Of a DNA stretch of 42,800 bases, positions 32,871 through 41,029 are shown piece by piece. A model generated the notes under the pieces. The model was not told the origin of the DNA. It made no database searches and was given only the letters and a program-made list of their open reading frames with translations. Position 1 is the stretch's first letter. Every line of letters starts with the position of its first letter. This DNA is from Gemmatimonadaceae bacterium (GTDB taxonomy: Bacteria > Gemmatimonadota > Gemmatimonadetes > Gemmatimonadales > Gemmatimonadaceae): positions 1 through 42,800 of the forward strand of contig JAGNMU010000002.1 in assembly GCA_017991005.1 (NCBI GenBank), read 5' to 3'. A program made the translations under genes and the position numbers.

Positions 32871-34631
32871 ATGCTCACGCACCCGACCTCCGCCGTTGCC
32901 GACGTCCGCGCGCTCTTCGAGGAAGAGCGTTCGAAGGACATGGCCACCTTCAGAACGGCCGCTCGTCGGCGCTTCTGGAGCACGATCTTTATTGCCGGCG
33001 TTCTGATTGCCGGCCTTCGGCTTGGACTCGCGGACGTTTCACTATCCGCGGTCATGGCGACTTTTTGTACGGCCGTCGCGATGAACTGGCTGTTGTCGGC
33101 GATCGGCGTGCGCGAGCGATGGTATCGCTGGTGGCTGCGGTACGTGTTTGCGGTATTTGACACGCTGCTGATCAGCAGTGTGGTGTATCTGTTTGGCTCG
33201 CCGGTGCTGGTGCTGACCTACATCCTTGCGATCGTGCCGTACTCGTTCGATCGAGGGCCGTCGCTGGGTTATGTCACGACGGCGTCGTCGGTGGCCGGCT
33301 ATCTGGGCGCGAGCTATGCCTACGGATACGTCCATCCCGACCGCGCCGTGCCGTGGCCGCAGGTCTTGCTGGCGGCGGCCCTGTTGCTGGTGGTGGCGCA
33401 GCAGGTGATCCAGATGCCGTCCCGCCTGATCACGCGCATCCGCAAGACACGCGAGCGCATGGCCCAGGTGGAGCGCGGTGAACTGCACGCACGGGCGGAC
33501 GCCCGACACGCGGATGAACTGGGGTTTCTCGAACGCAGCTTCAACCGCATGCTCGATGAGCTCACCCTGCTCATCGAAACGGTGCAGAACGAAGCCGACG
33601 AATTGGCGGCCGTGGCGGCGCAGGTGCACGCGGCGGCCAACATGCTCGAGCGGCGGGCTGGTGATGTCGCATCGGGCGCCGAATCGTTGAGCCAGGGATT
33701 GTTTGCGCAGCGCGAACTGACGGCCGATGGGTTGTCGGTGGGTCGCGAGGCGCTGGGCACGGCGGAAGCCACGCGTGAAACCGCCGAGCACATGGCGCGC
33801 GACGCGAAAACCGTCGATGAGGTGGCCGTCGCCAGTCGGGAAGCGATCGAGCGCGCCGCGCAGACGCTGGCGCGCGTTGGGACGGATGTTGGCACCTCGG
33901 CCGAACGCGTGCAGCGCCTGGCGCCGGCCTCCGAACGGGTGGGCGACTTCGTGGCGACGGTCTCGCGCATTGCGCGGCAGACCAACCTGCTGGCGTTGAA
34001 CGCCGCCATCGAGGCCTCACGCGCCGGCGATCAGGGTCTGGGATTCTCGGTGGTTGCCGACGAGATCCGCAAACTGGCCACCGAAAGCGCGCAGGCCGCG
34101 AAAGTGATTGCCTCGACCGTTCAGCGGGTGCGCGACGACATCAGCGACGCGGTCCAGTCGATGGACATGACGGCGCGCGAAGTGAGCGATGCGGAGACGA
34201 TTGCCCACGACGCGACGCGGGCGCTGTCCGTCATGGTGGATGGCATCGCGCGTATCGCCCAGCAGAGCGACGCGGTGTCATCGCTGGCGCACACGCAGGC
34301 CACACTCGCCGCTGGAGCACTCACGGCCTTTGACACGCTCGATGCGTCAGCAGCGCATGCCGCGGGGAACGCCCGGTCGGCGGCTGACGGCGCGTTGGCA
34401 CAGCGCACGAGTATCGCGGACTTGTCACACAGTGCGGCGCAGCTGTCGCAAGCGGCGGCGCGCATGCGTGCGGTGGCGCAGCGACATACGTCGGAATTTG
34501 CCGTGATGACGGCCGGCGCTCGCGGCGAGACTCGGCCCGAGCCGTCGGGCGCGGCGGCGCACGAGACACCGTCGGGCACCGACCCGTCGAGCGTCACGGG
34601 GCATCGCGCAGCACGCTCCATTGCGGCGTGA
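32871..34631 (+). CDS. Methyl-accepting chemotaxis-type receptor with six-helix membrane sensor
   Basis: The 586-residue product has a charged N-terminal stretch, about six membrane helices (roughly residues 38-210) with very short loops and no periplasmic ligand domain, a HAMP-like linker ([19 protein letters not shown] ... [14 protein letters not shown]) and a long helical signalling domain. The hairpin tip [20 protein letters not shown] followed by [13 protein letters not shown] is the canonical CheA/CheW contact region. The absence of a periplasmic domain suggests sensing within the membrane. No che genes lie nearby. Its last 38 bases overlap the 3' end of the convergent AraC-type gene. 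Confidence 0.9.
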   Translation: MLTHPTSAVADVRALFEEERSKDMATFRTAARRRFWSTIFIAGVLIAGLRLGLADVSLSAVMATFCTAVAMNWLLSAIGVRERWYRWWLRYVFAVFDTLLISSVVYLFGSPVLVLTYILAIVPYSFDRGPSLGYVTTASSVAGYLGASYAYGYVHPDRAVPWPQVLLAAALLLVVAQQVIQMPSRLITRIRKTRERMAQVERGELHARADARHADELGFLERSFNRMLDELTLLIETVQNEADELAAVAAQVHAAANMLERRAGDVASGAESLSQGLFAQRELTADGLSVGREALGTAEATRETAEHMARDAKTVDEVAVASREAIERAAQTLARVGTDVGTSAERVQRLAPASERVGDFVATVSRIARQTNLLALNAAIEASRAGDQGLGFSVVADEIRKLATESAQAAKVIASTVQRVRDDISDAVQSMDMTAREVSDAETIAHDATRALSVMVDGIARIAQQSDAVSSLAHTQATLAAGALTAFDTLDASAAHAAGNARSAADGALAQRTSIADLSHSAAQLSQAAARMRAVAQRHTSEFAVMTAGARGETRPEPSGAAAHETPSGTDPSSVTGHRAARSIAA

Positions 34632-35526
34632 CGGCAAACGGTTCGAAACGCAGCAACGTCTCACGGTGGGGCCGCACGAGCTGCTCGCAGAACACGTCGA
34701 GCATGCCGTCGCCGTCGAACTGTCGCCGGAATTCCATGGGCGTGCAGGCCATGAGCAGTCGGACATGCCGCGAGAAACTCTGCGCCGACGAATACTCGAG
34801 ATGGTTGGCGACATGCGTGATGCTGAGGCCGGGGTTTTCAAACAGCCGTGCAGCGCGCACGAGTCGCGCGAGCGCGAGATACCGTTTGGGGGCGGGTAGC
34901 TTCACGCGAAAAAAGCGGCTCATGAAGGTGCTGGGCACCACGCCATTGGCACGTGCGATCTGCTGCACCGTCGAGATGTGCATGGCGGACAGGAAGATCG
35001 CCTCGAAAAAGCGGTGGCAGTCGGGCGGCGCCCCAGCCAGCTCCTCGCGAATGCGAGTGACGGCGCGTTGTTCGATGACATCGCCGAATTCATCGACCAC
35101 CAGTTGACGCAGTTCGCGCCACCCCTTGGGATCGCGGGCATCGACGAGGGCGCGCACGCCTTGTTGGCCGAGTGCCAGGAGTGCCTGTGTGGTGCGTGGC
35201 TCGGTGACGGTCAGCAGCGCGACGGCCGGCACGCGCGGAAACTCACGCACCAGCCGGGCCATCTGGGGCGCGTCCTGCGTCTGGTAGCGCGCCACAGAGA
35301 CGAGGACGGCCGAGACGGCGCGCGTGCGCAGATCGACCATCAATTCATCGAGGGACTCGCGATGCAGTGCGACATAGCAGCCGTGCCCGGCGGCGTCGAC
35401 GCGCTGCCGTTCCATCGGCGTGAGCAGGGTGGCAACCGCAGAGTACGCGGCGCGGGTACGTCCGTGATGCGCCGCGTGTGCCGGTGGTTGGCCGGCGACG
35501 CCATAGCGTACGATGTCGCGTGTCAT
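34594..35526 (-). CDS. AraC-type transcriptional regulator with receiver-like N-terminal domain
   Basis: The 310-residue product has an N-terminal part with alternating strands and helices ([35 protein letters not shown]) recalling a receiver-like fold, but a clear phospho-acceptor pattern is not evident. The C-terminal domain (about 175-290) has two HTH units: [20 protein letters not shown] and [20 protein letters not shown], the second being typical AraC. Targets unknown. It overlaps the convergent receptor gene by 38 bp and is divergent from rnpB. The small HTH protein at 11213-11638 looks like a relative of its DNA-binding half. Confidence 0.8.
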   Translation of the reverse strand: MTRDIVRYGVAGQPPAHAAHHGRTRAAYSAVATLLTPMERQRVDAAGHGCYVALHRESLDELMVDLRTRAVSAVLVSVARYQTQDAPQMARLVREFPRVPAVALLTVTEPRTTQALLALGQQGVRALVDARDPKGWRELRQLVVDEFGDVIEQRAVTRIREELAGAPPDCHRFFEAIFLSAMHISTVQQIARANGVVPSTFMSRFFRVKLPAPKRYLALARLVRAARLFENPGLSITHVANHLEYSSAQSFSRHVRLLMACTPMEFRRQFDGDGMLDVFCEQLVRPHRETLLRFEPFAVTPQWSVLRDAP

Positions 35527-35630
35527 GGATCGTCCTCGTGATCGTCGTGTGGAACCGGAGTCGCTCCGGCTGATGTGTGACGATATGAGGCGATGTCAGC
35601 AGCGCGTCACCGCGTGGCGCGGAAAGAGCG

Positions 35631-35659
35631 GGCACTTCGCCGTCGCCGCGCGGTATATT
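35631..35659 (+). promoter_or_regulatory. Candidate promoter of rnpB
   Basis: TATATT at 35654-35659 is a good -10 box, ending 12 bases before the predicted 5' end of RNase P RNA. A -35 element is poor (ggcact at 35631-35636, 17-bp spacer). Position relative to the RNA is the main support. Confidence 0.45.
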
Positions 35660-35671
35660 GCAGCACGGGAA

Positions 35672-36084
35672 GTTGTCGGCCGGACGGTCGCGATGTGTGG
35701 CGCTTCGGCGCTGTGCACCGAGGAAAGTCCGGGCTCCACAGGGTAGACTGCCAGGTAACGCCTGGGCGCATGCGGCGTGAGCGGTATGCGACGGACAGTG
35801 CAACAGAAAACAAACCGCCGCCGTGCAAACGGCGGTAAGGGTGAAATGGTGGGGTAAGAGCCCACCGCGTCATCGGTAACGGTGACGGCTCGGTAAACCC
35901 CAGTCGGAGCAAGGCCAAATAGGCGGCGAGAGACGGCCCGTCTCGACAACGGTGCTTCACGGCATCGAGCCGCGGGTAGGCTGCTGGAGCGTTCGGGTGA
36001 CTGAACGCCGAGAGGAATGACCGTCCGGTATGTAGGCGCGCAAGCGCACGCATGCTGACAGAACCCGGCTTACAGGCCGACAAC
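35672..36084 (+). ncRNA. rnpB: RNase P RNA (bacterial type A)
   Basis: This is the catalytic RNA of RNase P, which trims the 5' ends of pre-tRNAs. The 5' GTTGTCGGCC (35672-35681) pairs perfectly with the 3' GGCCGACAAC (36075-36084) as helix P1. Universally conserved core blocks are present: GAGGAAAGTCCGGGCTCC at 35720-35737, the acagtgcaacagaaa region near 35797-35811, AGAGGAATGACCGTC at 36011-36025 and ACAGAACCCGGCTTACAG just before the 3' end. Length, about 413 nt, suits type A. A C-rich then T-rich stretch (ctctttttg, about 36091-36099) after P1 may terminate it. Exact ends are set from the P1 pairing. Confidence 0.95.
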
Positions 36085-36186
36085 TTCCCCCCTCTTTTTG
36101 CAGGTGTGCGTTGCACGATCTCTGGCGCGCACGTGTGGTCTGGACGTGATCTCCTTTCCTCTCGCACGGCGTTGCCCGCTCACCTG

Positions 36187-37080
36187 ATGGTGTCCACTCG
36201 TCGCACGGTTTTCGGCGGTGTCGCGTTGCTGACGGCCGCGTCCGTGTTCGCCGCATGTGCCGGCCCGGTGGCCGCGCCGCGCATGCCAACGCCGGAACCT
36301 CCGGTGCCGGTCGTCACGGTTCCGGTTGTGCCGTCGGTCACGCGATACGCCATTCCCTCGCTGGTCACGGATACGCGCTACCGCGTGCGCAGCGAGACAC
36401 AGCTCGAGCGCGACAGTGCCGGTCGGCGTGATGTCCAGAAACTTGCCGGCTCAGCCGACGCTGTCGTGCGCCTTCGCCGTACGCCGAACGGCGGTTTTCA
36501 GGCCACCGGACGACTGATGGCGTTCAGCATGCAATTCGCACTCAGCAACGCGCCGATTGCACTCGACAGTTTGCGGTTTGAAGCGGTGCTGGATGCCCAG
36601 GGGCTCCGGGTGGTCATGCAACCGCCGCTGGCGAACGAATGCGATCGCGCGGAAACGGGCGCACTGGCGATGGTGCGCGATGTGCTGCTGCGCGTGCCCG
36701 GCTCGCTCACGGTGGGAGAAACGTGGAGCGACAGCACGGTGCAGATCTTGTGTCGTTCGAGTGTCCCGTTGGTGGTGCGAACCAACTCGTCATACGTCGT
36801 CACCGGCACCGAGCGTGGCAGCGACGGCGAGCAGCTGGTGATCCGGCGCACCAGTACGACCCGTCTCGAGGGCAAGAGCACCTCCCCGTGGCGATCGGTA
36901 GAGGTGATCGGTACCGGCACGGGCACGCTGGATGCGCGTATCTCGGTGCTCAGTGGCGCAGTGCGCCGCATGGAGAATGCGACGGTGCTGACGTTCACCG
37001 TAACCGATCGATCGACGCCGGGCGCGGTGCGGGTGCAGAGCGTGGTGCAGCGGGTGAGGCAGACGGCGGAGGGTGGGTAA
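36187..37080 (+). CDS. Putative lipoprotein of unknown function
   Basis: The ATG at 36187 gives 297 residues with a signal (VFGGVALLTAASVFAACAG, lipobox FAAC) and a Pro/Val-rich linker. The frame is open upstream to 36052, but that part lies within rnpB and is not used. The mature part is strand-rich with FQATGRLMAFSMQFALSNAP and LRVPGSLTVGETWSDSTVQ, loosely like lipoproteins with DUF6263-type repeats; I would not assign a family. Neighbours (rnpB upstream, dnaN convergent) give no functional hint. A long hairpin follows its stop. Confidence 0.75.
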   Translation: MVSTRRTVFGGVALLTAASVFAACAGPVAAPRMPTPEPPVPVVTVPVVPSVTRYAIPSLVTDTRYRVRSETQLERDSAGRRDVQKLAGSADAVVRLRRTPNGGFQATGRLMAFSMQFALSNAPIALDSLRFEAVLDAQGLRVVMQPPLANECDRAETGALAMVRDVLLRVPGSLTVGETWSDSTVQILCRSSVPLVVRTNSSYVVTGTERGSDGEQLVIRRTSTTRLEGKSTSPWRSVEVIGTGTGTLDARISVLSGAVRRMENATVLTFTVTDRSTPGAVRVQSVVQRVRQTAEGG

Positions 37081-37114
37081 AGAGGAGGACGTGGAGGGCG
37101 CGGAGCTTTGGGTA

Positions 37115-37225
37115 GGACAAAGGGAAGGAGGAACAGCAACAGGGATCAGGGAGCAGCAACAACGAACCACGGGTTCGCGCCGCCTGCTTCCTGACTCCTG
37201 GCTCAGTTCCTCCTTCCCTTTGTCC
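37115..37225. repeat. Long imperfect hairpin between convergent lipoprotein and dnaN genes
   Basis: A perfect 20-nt inverted repeat, ggacaaagggaaggaggaac (37115-37134) and its complement (37206-37225), encloses a second, imperfect stem (agcaacagggatcagggagc against the cctgcttcctgactcctgg side) and a small inner stem cgaacc/ggttcg near the centre. The whole 111 nt can fold as one long hairpin. It differs in sequence from the 171-nt element, but sits in the same kind of place, between convergent stop codons. A bidirectional terminator or a REP-like mobile element are the likely explanations; only one copy is seen here. Confidence 0.75.
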
Positions 37226-37259
37226 TTCTCCAAGTCATGCAGCCACGACCACGCCAGTC

Positions 37260-38372
37260 TTAGTCCATCAAGCGCAGTGGCATCACCAGGCACAAATACT
37301 TCGCCGGATCATCCCATCCTTCCGGCTCGATCGTGGCCGCTCGTTCGGGCGCTTTGAACGTGAGCCGCACCTGTTCGGTGGGCATGAAGCGCAGGATCTC
37401 GAGCAGATACGTGGCGTTGAAGCCAATGTCGAGCTGATCGCCGTTGTATTGCACGGGCAATTCGTCCTGCGCTTCGCCGAGGTCTGGCGTGGTGACGCTG
37501 AACTTCAGCATCCCGGCGTTGAACGACATTTTGATCCGGTGCGTCTGGTCGGACGCGATGACCGACATGCGTTTGAGCGCGCTGGTGAGCGCGGCCTTGT
37601 CGGCCAGGCAGTAGCGATCGTTGTCCTTCGGGATCACCTGCTCGTAGTTGGGATACGGTCCCTCGACGAGGCGTGTGAACACCGACGTGAACGGCGAACG
37701 GAAGCCCAGGTGGTTGTCGCCGCGCGCGATCTCCAGCTCTTCTTCTGCCGGAAAAAGTCGGCGGATCTGATCGAGGGCCTTGGGGGGCACGATCAAATCG
37801 CCTGGCGGGGCCGTGCTGCCCTCTACAGGCAGCTCCATCTTGGCGAGTCGATGTCCGTTGGTGGCCACCATGCGCATGCGATCATCGCGAAGCTCCCACA
37901 AGACGCCGTTGAGAATCGGTCGAGACTCTTCGGTGCTGACGGCAAACGCCGTATGGGAAATGAGCTTCTGCAGTTCACCCGACTTGACGCGCCACGAGTC
38001 GTTGAAGCGCACGCTCGGGAAGGTCGGGAACTCGTCGCGCGGCAGGCCGAGGAGTTTGAACTTGGATCGACCGCATTCGAGGGTGACGCGCTGTTCACCA
38101 CTGGCAGAGATCTTGACCGGTGACGGCGGCAACTCGCGCGCGATCTCGCTGAGCTTTTTCGCGGGGATCGTGATGGCGCCGGCCGTTTCGACATCGGCAC
38201 TGACTTCCGTGCTGACGGCGATATCCAGATCGGTGGCGGACAGACGAATCCCGCGGTCGGTGGTCTCGATCAGGAGATTGGCGAGGACCGGCAACGTTGT
38301 CTTGGCCGGCACCGCAGCGGTGACAGCAGCCAGACCTTCTTGGAGTTTCTCGCGCGAGATGGTGAAGCGCAT
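37260..38372 (-). CDS. dnaN: DNA polymerase III beta subunit (sliding clamp)
   Basis: The 370-residue product begins MRFTISREKLQEGLAAVTAA and has the three-fold clamp domain layout, with TTLPVLANLLIE, ESRPILNGVLWEL and, at the C-terminus, YLCLVMPLRLMD, the conserved end that forms part of the hydrophobic clamp pocket. It encircles DNA as a dimer and holds Pol III on the template. It lies downstream of dnaA on the same strand, the standard order, separated by 230 nt. Confidence 0.97.
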   Translation of the reverse strand: MRFTISREKLQEGLAAVTAAVPAKTTLPVLANLLIETTDRGIRLSATDLDIAVSTEVSADVETAGAITIPAKKLSEIARELPPSPVKISASGEQRVTLECGRSKFKLLGLPRDEFPTFPSVRFNDSWRVKSGELQKLISHTAFAVSTEESRPILNGVLWELRDDRMRMVATNGHRLAKMELPVEGSTAPPGDLIVPPKALDQIRRLFPAEEELEIARGDNHLGFRSPFTSVFTRLVEGPYPNYEQVIPKDNDRYCLADKAALTSALKRMSVIASDQTHRIKMSFNAGMLKFSVTTPDLGEAQDELPVQYNGDQLDIGFNATYLLEILRFMPTEQVRLTFKAPERAATIEPEGWDDPAKYLCLVMPLRLMD

Positions 38373-38602
38373 GCCCGGATTGTGGAAGGACTGCTGAAGA
38401 CTGCTGTTGTTGTTCTTTTAAAGAAAAAACCAGTAGCAGTAGCAGGGGATGTGGGCGTGTCGACAGACGCCGCAAACTACGTCATGCAAACGACTTTCGC
38501 CACGCCTTGTGATGTGCATTCGATGTCGAGACGTACCGAATCTCCGCATTCGTCCACGTGGAGGGGGGTGTGGGATGTGGAGTGGTGTGGGCGGCTGGGG
38601 AC
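38373..38602. other. dnaA-dnaN intergenic region; weak oriC candidate
   Basis: No gene is supported in these 230 nt. A short A/T-rich patch (ttgttcttttaaagaaaaaacc, within 38408-38432) is flanked by ctgctg/cagtagcagtagcag words that can pair imperfectly. G-rich tgtgg words recur (gtgtgggatgtggagtggtgtggg, around 38567-38590), but none is a good TTATCCACA match. Replication origins often lie here or upstream of dnaA, yet no cluster of DnaA boxes is visible, so this is only positional evidence. Confidence 0.25.
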
Positions 38603-40021
38603 TCAGGTGCCCAATTGTCCGGTTGTCCTCAGGGTTTCCAACATGGTTCTGACCTTGAGCACGCGATCGGCAAACCCGGGTTCGTCGGCCATGTCTTCGG
38701 CCACGCGGTCGAGCGAATGGATCACCGTCGAGTGGTCGCGTCCGCCAAAGGCGTTCCCGATTTCGACGAGCTGCAGTGCGAGCAGTTCCCGGCACAGGTA
38801 CATGGAGACCTGACGGGGGGTGGTGAGCTGTTTGGTGCGGGTCTTGGAACGCAGGCCATCGGGGGTGACCCCCCACTCGCGCGCCACCACCTGTTGAATC
38901 GTGGCCACCGTAATCGTGGTCGGTGGCACATCGGGGAATTCGGACGAGGCGCCGCCGCGGAGTTTGTCGCGCAGCGCTTCACGGGCGAGATCGACGGAGA
39001 TCTCGCGGTGTTTGAGCGAGGCGTAGGCCAGCAGTTTGATGATCGATCCCTCGAGCTCGCGCACCGACGATTTGACGTGCTGGGCGATGAACTCGATGAC
39101 CTCGTCGGGGATGGTCAGCTCGAGATGATCGAGGCTGGCCTTCTTTCGGAGAATGGCGATGCGGTGTTCGAGATCGGGCGAGTCGATGTTGGCGACCATG
39201 CCCCACTCGAAGCGGGACACGAGTCTGGACTCGAGTCCCGGGATTTCCTTGGGCGGTCGGTCGGAGGTGAGCACCACCTGCCGGCCGGCCTCATAGATGG
39301 CGTTGAAGGTGTGGAAGAATTCTTCCTGGGTCCCTTCTTTGCCTTTGAGAAACTGGACGTCGTCGACGAGGAGCAGATCGATTTCGCGGAAGCGGCGCCG
39401 GAAGTCGCCCATCTGTCCGGTCTGGATGGCGCCGACGAATTCATTGGTGAACTGCTCGGTGCCGACATAGGCGAGTCGGAGCGAGGGCGTGCGCCGCATG
39501 AGTTCGTGGGCGATGCCCTGCATGAGGTGCGTTTTGCCGAGCCCCGTGTCACCGTAGATGAAGAGCGGGTTGTAGACCTTGCCCGGCGCCTGGGCGGCGG
39601 CCTGCGCGGCCGCGGCGGCGACATCGTTGGACTTGCCGATGACGAACTGGTCGAACGTGTATCGCGGGTTAAGTGGCGTTGATATACGCGATTGCTGCTG
39701 CAATACTGGCGCGACAATTGGGGCCGGAGGCGGCTGGACGAACATGTCCATCTGCACCCGTCCGACGCGTTCCTCGTGCACCCGGAAGCGCACTTTGAGC
39801 GGATGCCCGAGCGCAACGGGGGCGAAGCCGGTGAGGAGGTCGGCGTGTTTGGACTCGTTCCAGTCCGCAGAGAACTGGTCGGGGGCGCCCACCATGAGGG
39901 TATCGCCTTCGACGGCCAGCGCCTCGGTCGGCTCAAGCCAGGTGCGGTACGTCTGCTCCGGGAGCACCTGCCGCGCACGTTGGCGGAGGCGGTCCCAGAG
40001 TTCAGCTGGCGAAAGCGACAT
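38603..40021 (-). CDS. dnaA: Chromosomal replication initiator DnaA
   Basis: The 472-residue product has all four DnaA domains: domain I (LWDRLRQRARQVLPEQTYRTWL), a linker with QPPPAPIVAP, the AAA+ domain starting NPRYTFDQFVIGKSND with Walker A GDTGLGKTHLM and Walker B LLLVDDVQFLKG, and the DNA-binding domain IV with signature LVEIGNAFGGRDHSTVIHSL. DnaA binds DnaA boxes and opens oriC. It is divergent from rpmH, and dnaN follows on the same strand. Length and start (ATG at 40021) are typical. Confidence 0.97.
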   Translation of the reverse strand: MSLSPAELWDRLRQRARQVLPEQTYRTWLEPTEALAVEGDTLMVGAPDQFSADWNESKHADLLTGFAPVALGHPLKVRFRVHEERVGRVQMDMFVQPPPAPIVAPVLQQQSRISTPLNPRYTFDQFVIGKSNDVAAAAAQAAAQAPGKVYNPLFIYGDTGLGKTHLMQGIAHELMRRTPSLRLAYVGTEQFTNEFVGAIQTGQMGDFRRRFREIDLLLVDDVQFLKGKEGTQEEFFHTFNAIYEAGRQVVLTSDRPPKEIPGLESRLVSRFEWGMVANIDSPDLEHRIAILRKKASLDHLELTIPDEVIEFIAQHVKSSVRELEGSIIKLLAYASLKHREISVDLAREALRDKLRGGASSEFPDVPPTTITVATIQQVVAREWGVTPDGLRSKTRTKQLTTPRQVSMYLCRELLALQLVEIGNAFGGRDHSTVIHSLDRVAEDMADEPGFADRVLKVRTMLETLRTTGQLGT

Positions 40022-40073
40022 CAGCGGGGGCGAGGGGCAGAAGAGCGGCGGGGGGCGAAGCTATCCCTTCTGA

Positions 40074-40082
40074 TGTGGACAA
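40074..40082. promoter_or_regulatory. Single DnaA-box-like site upstream of dnaA
   Basis: tgtggacaa is the reverse complement of TTGTCCACA, one mismatch from the TTATCCACA consensus, 53 bases upstream of the dnaA start. It may serve autoregulation of dnaA or be part of oriC; no second good box is nearby. Confidence 0.4.
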
Positions 40083-40159
40083 GTCAATTGCGTGACGCCC
40101 GATAACCATTCGTGAGTGCAGACAAGTCCGGGACGGCGCGCAAATTGTGGCGCGCAACC

Positions 40160-40189
40160 TTGACCGAAAGCCATGGTATCGCGTATGTT
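40160..40189 (+). promoter_or_regulatory. Sigma-70-type promoter for rpmH-rnpA-yidD-yidC
   Basis: TTGACC (40160-40165) and TATGTT (40184-40189) are separated by 18 bp, giving an expected start of transcription near 40196, about 39 nt before the rpmH ATG. This placement matters for rnpA: a start codon at 40173 would lie upstream of the transcript. Confidence 0.5.
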
Positions 40190-40234
40190 ACGAGGCTACA
40201 CCTCATACCGCACTCAGCACCTTAGAGAATCACC

Positions 40235-40399
40235 ATGGGCAAGCCCACATATCGTCCGCGCAACACGCGTCGTATCCGCAAGCATGGTTTCCGTGCCCGT
40301 ATGGAGACGAAGTGGGGCCGCGAAGTTCTCAGCCGTCGTCGCCGCAAGGGCCGCAAGCAGATCTCGGTGCGGCTGCCGTCGAAGTACGCTGGCGCCTGA
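40235..40399 (+). CDS. rpmH: Ribosomal protein bL34
   Basis: A 54-residue, very basic protein with the bL34 pattern: start [20 protein letters not shown], then [20 protein letters not shown] and a C-terminus [10 protein letters not shown]. It is about ten residues longer than the common 44-residue form. It sits immediately upstream of rnpA, divergent from dnaA, the conserved arrangement. The preceding leader has only a weak Shine-Dalgarno (agaga). Its 3' half overlaps the only canonical in-frame start codons available to rnpA. Confidence 0.96.
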   Translation: MGKPTYRPRNTRRIRKHGFRARMETKWGREVLSRRRRKGRKQISVRLPSKYAGA

Positions 40400-40772
40400 T
40401 CCCCGTTCGTTTCCGCGTGCGCAACGACTGACGCGCGGAAGCGAGCTCGCAGAGGTTCGGCTACAAGGGAAGCGTGTGCGCACCGCCGTCATGGACGTGC
40501 GCGCAATCGCTTCCCTTCGTGCGTCTGTGCGCGTGGGGGTGGTGGTCCCGAAGTACAAACACAATTCGGTCGAACGCAACCGGCTCAAACGGCGGCTGCG
40601 GGAACTCATCCGACTCGAGTGGTTGCCGATGCTGCCGTCGATGGACGTGGTCGTGCGGGTCAATCCGCCGGCGTACCAGCGCGATTTTGATGCGCTGCGC
40701 GACGAGATGCGACAGGCGGGGCACCGGCTGACGCGACTGGCGCTGCCGGCGCGATCGAATCCGGCGCCGTGA
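40284..40772 (+). CDS. rnpA: RNase P protein component (start uncertain, overlaps rpmH)
   Basis: The conserved body runs from [20 protein letters not shown] to the C-terminus and includes the signature [17 protein letters not shown] (RNR motif); it binds the RNase P RNA encoded at 35672-36084. No ATG, GTG or TTG lies in frame between 40296 and the FPRAQRL motif. The possible starts are ATG 40284 or GTG 40293 (both inside rpmH, adding about 40 Arg/Ser/Ala-rich residues), CTG 40389 (overlapping the rpmH end by 11 bases, giving a normal-length protein), or ATG 40173, which precedes the predicted transcript. I give 40284 as a provisional boundary. yidD starts one base after the stop. Confidence 0.85.
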   Translation: MVSVPVWRRSGAAKFSAVVAARAASRSRCGCRRSTLAPDPRSFPRAQRLTRGSELAEVRLQGKRVRTAVMDVRAIASLRASVRVGVVVPKYKHNSVERNRLKRRLRELIRLEWLPMLPSMDVVVRVNPPAYQRDFDALRDEMRQAGHRLTRLALPARSNPAP

Positions 40773-40773
40773 C

Positions 40774-41010
40774 ATGACCGTACAGTCATTGAGCCGGGTG
40801 CCTCGGGCCGCGTTGATTCTGTTCGTTCGGGGATACCAGCTCACGCTTTCGCCCATCCTGGGCGGATCCTGCCGTTATTATCCATCATGTTCCGCGTACG
40901 CCATCGAGGCGCTTGAGCGCCACGGGGCACTCCGCGGAGGGTGGCTGGCGCTGCGACGTATCGCGCGCTGTCATCCGTTCCGGCCCGGGGGATTCGACCC
41001 GGTCCCCTGA
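40774..41010 (+). CDS. yidD: Membrane protein insertion efficiency factor YidD
   Basis: The 78-residue product has the YidD core: [34 protein letters not shown], then [23 protein letters not shown]. The three conserved cysteines and the N-terminal amphipathic helix are present. It assists YidC-dependent membrane insertion at the cytoplasmic face. It begins one base after rnpA and precedes yidC by 19 nt, the usual cluster. Confidence 0.95.
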   Translation: MTVQSLSRVPRAALILFVRGYQLTLSPILGGSCRYYPSCSAYAIEALERHGALRGGWLALRRIARCHPFRPGGFDPVP

Positions 41011-41029
41011 GGCTGACCTCGATCCAATC

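Noticed and set aside
36052-36186. N-terminal extension of the lipoprotein gene
   Set aside because: It overlaps the 3' end of RNase P RNA and would bury the lipoprotein signal peptide.
40173-40772. Thermus-like rnpA starting at ATG 40173 and fully enclosing rpmH
   Set aside because: The predicted promoter at 40160-40189 would place that ATG upstream of the transcript; an internal or CTG start is more likely, although not proven.
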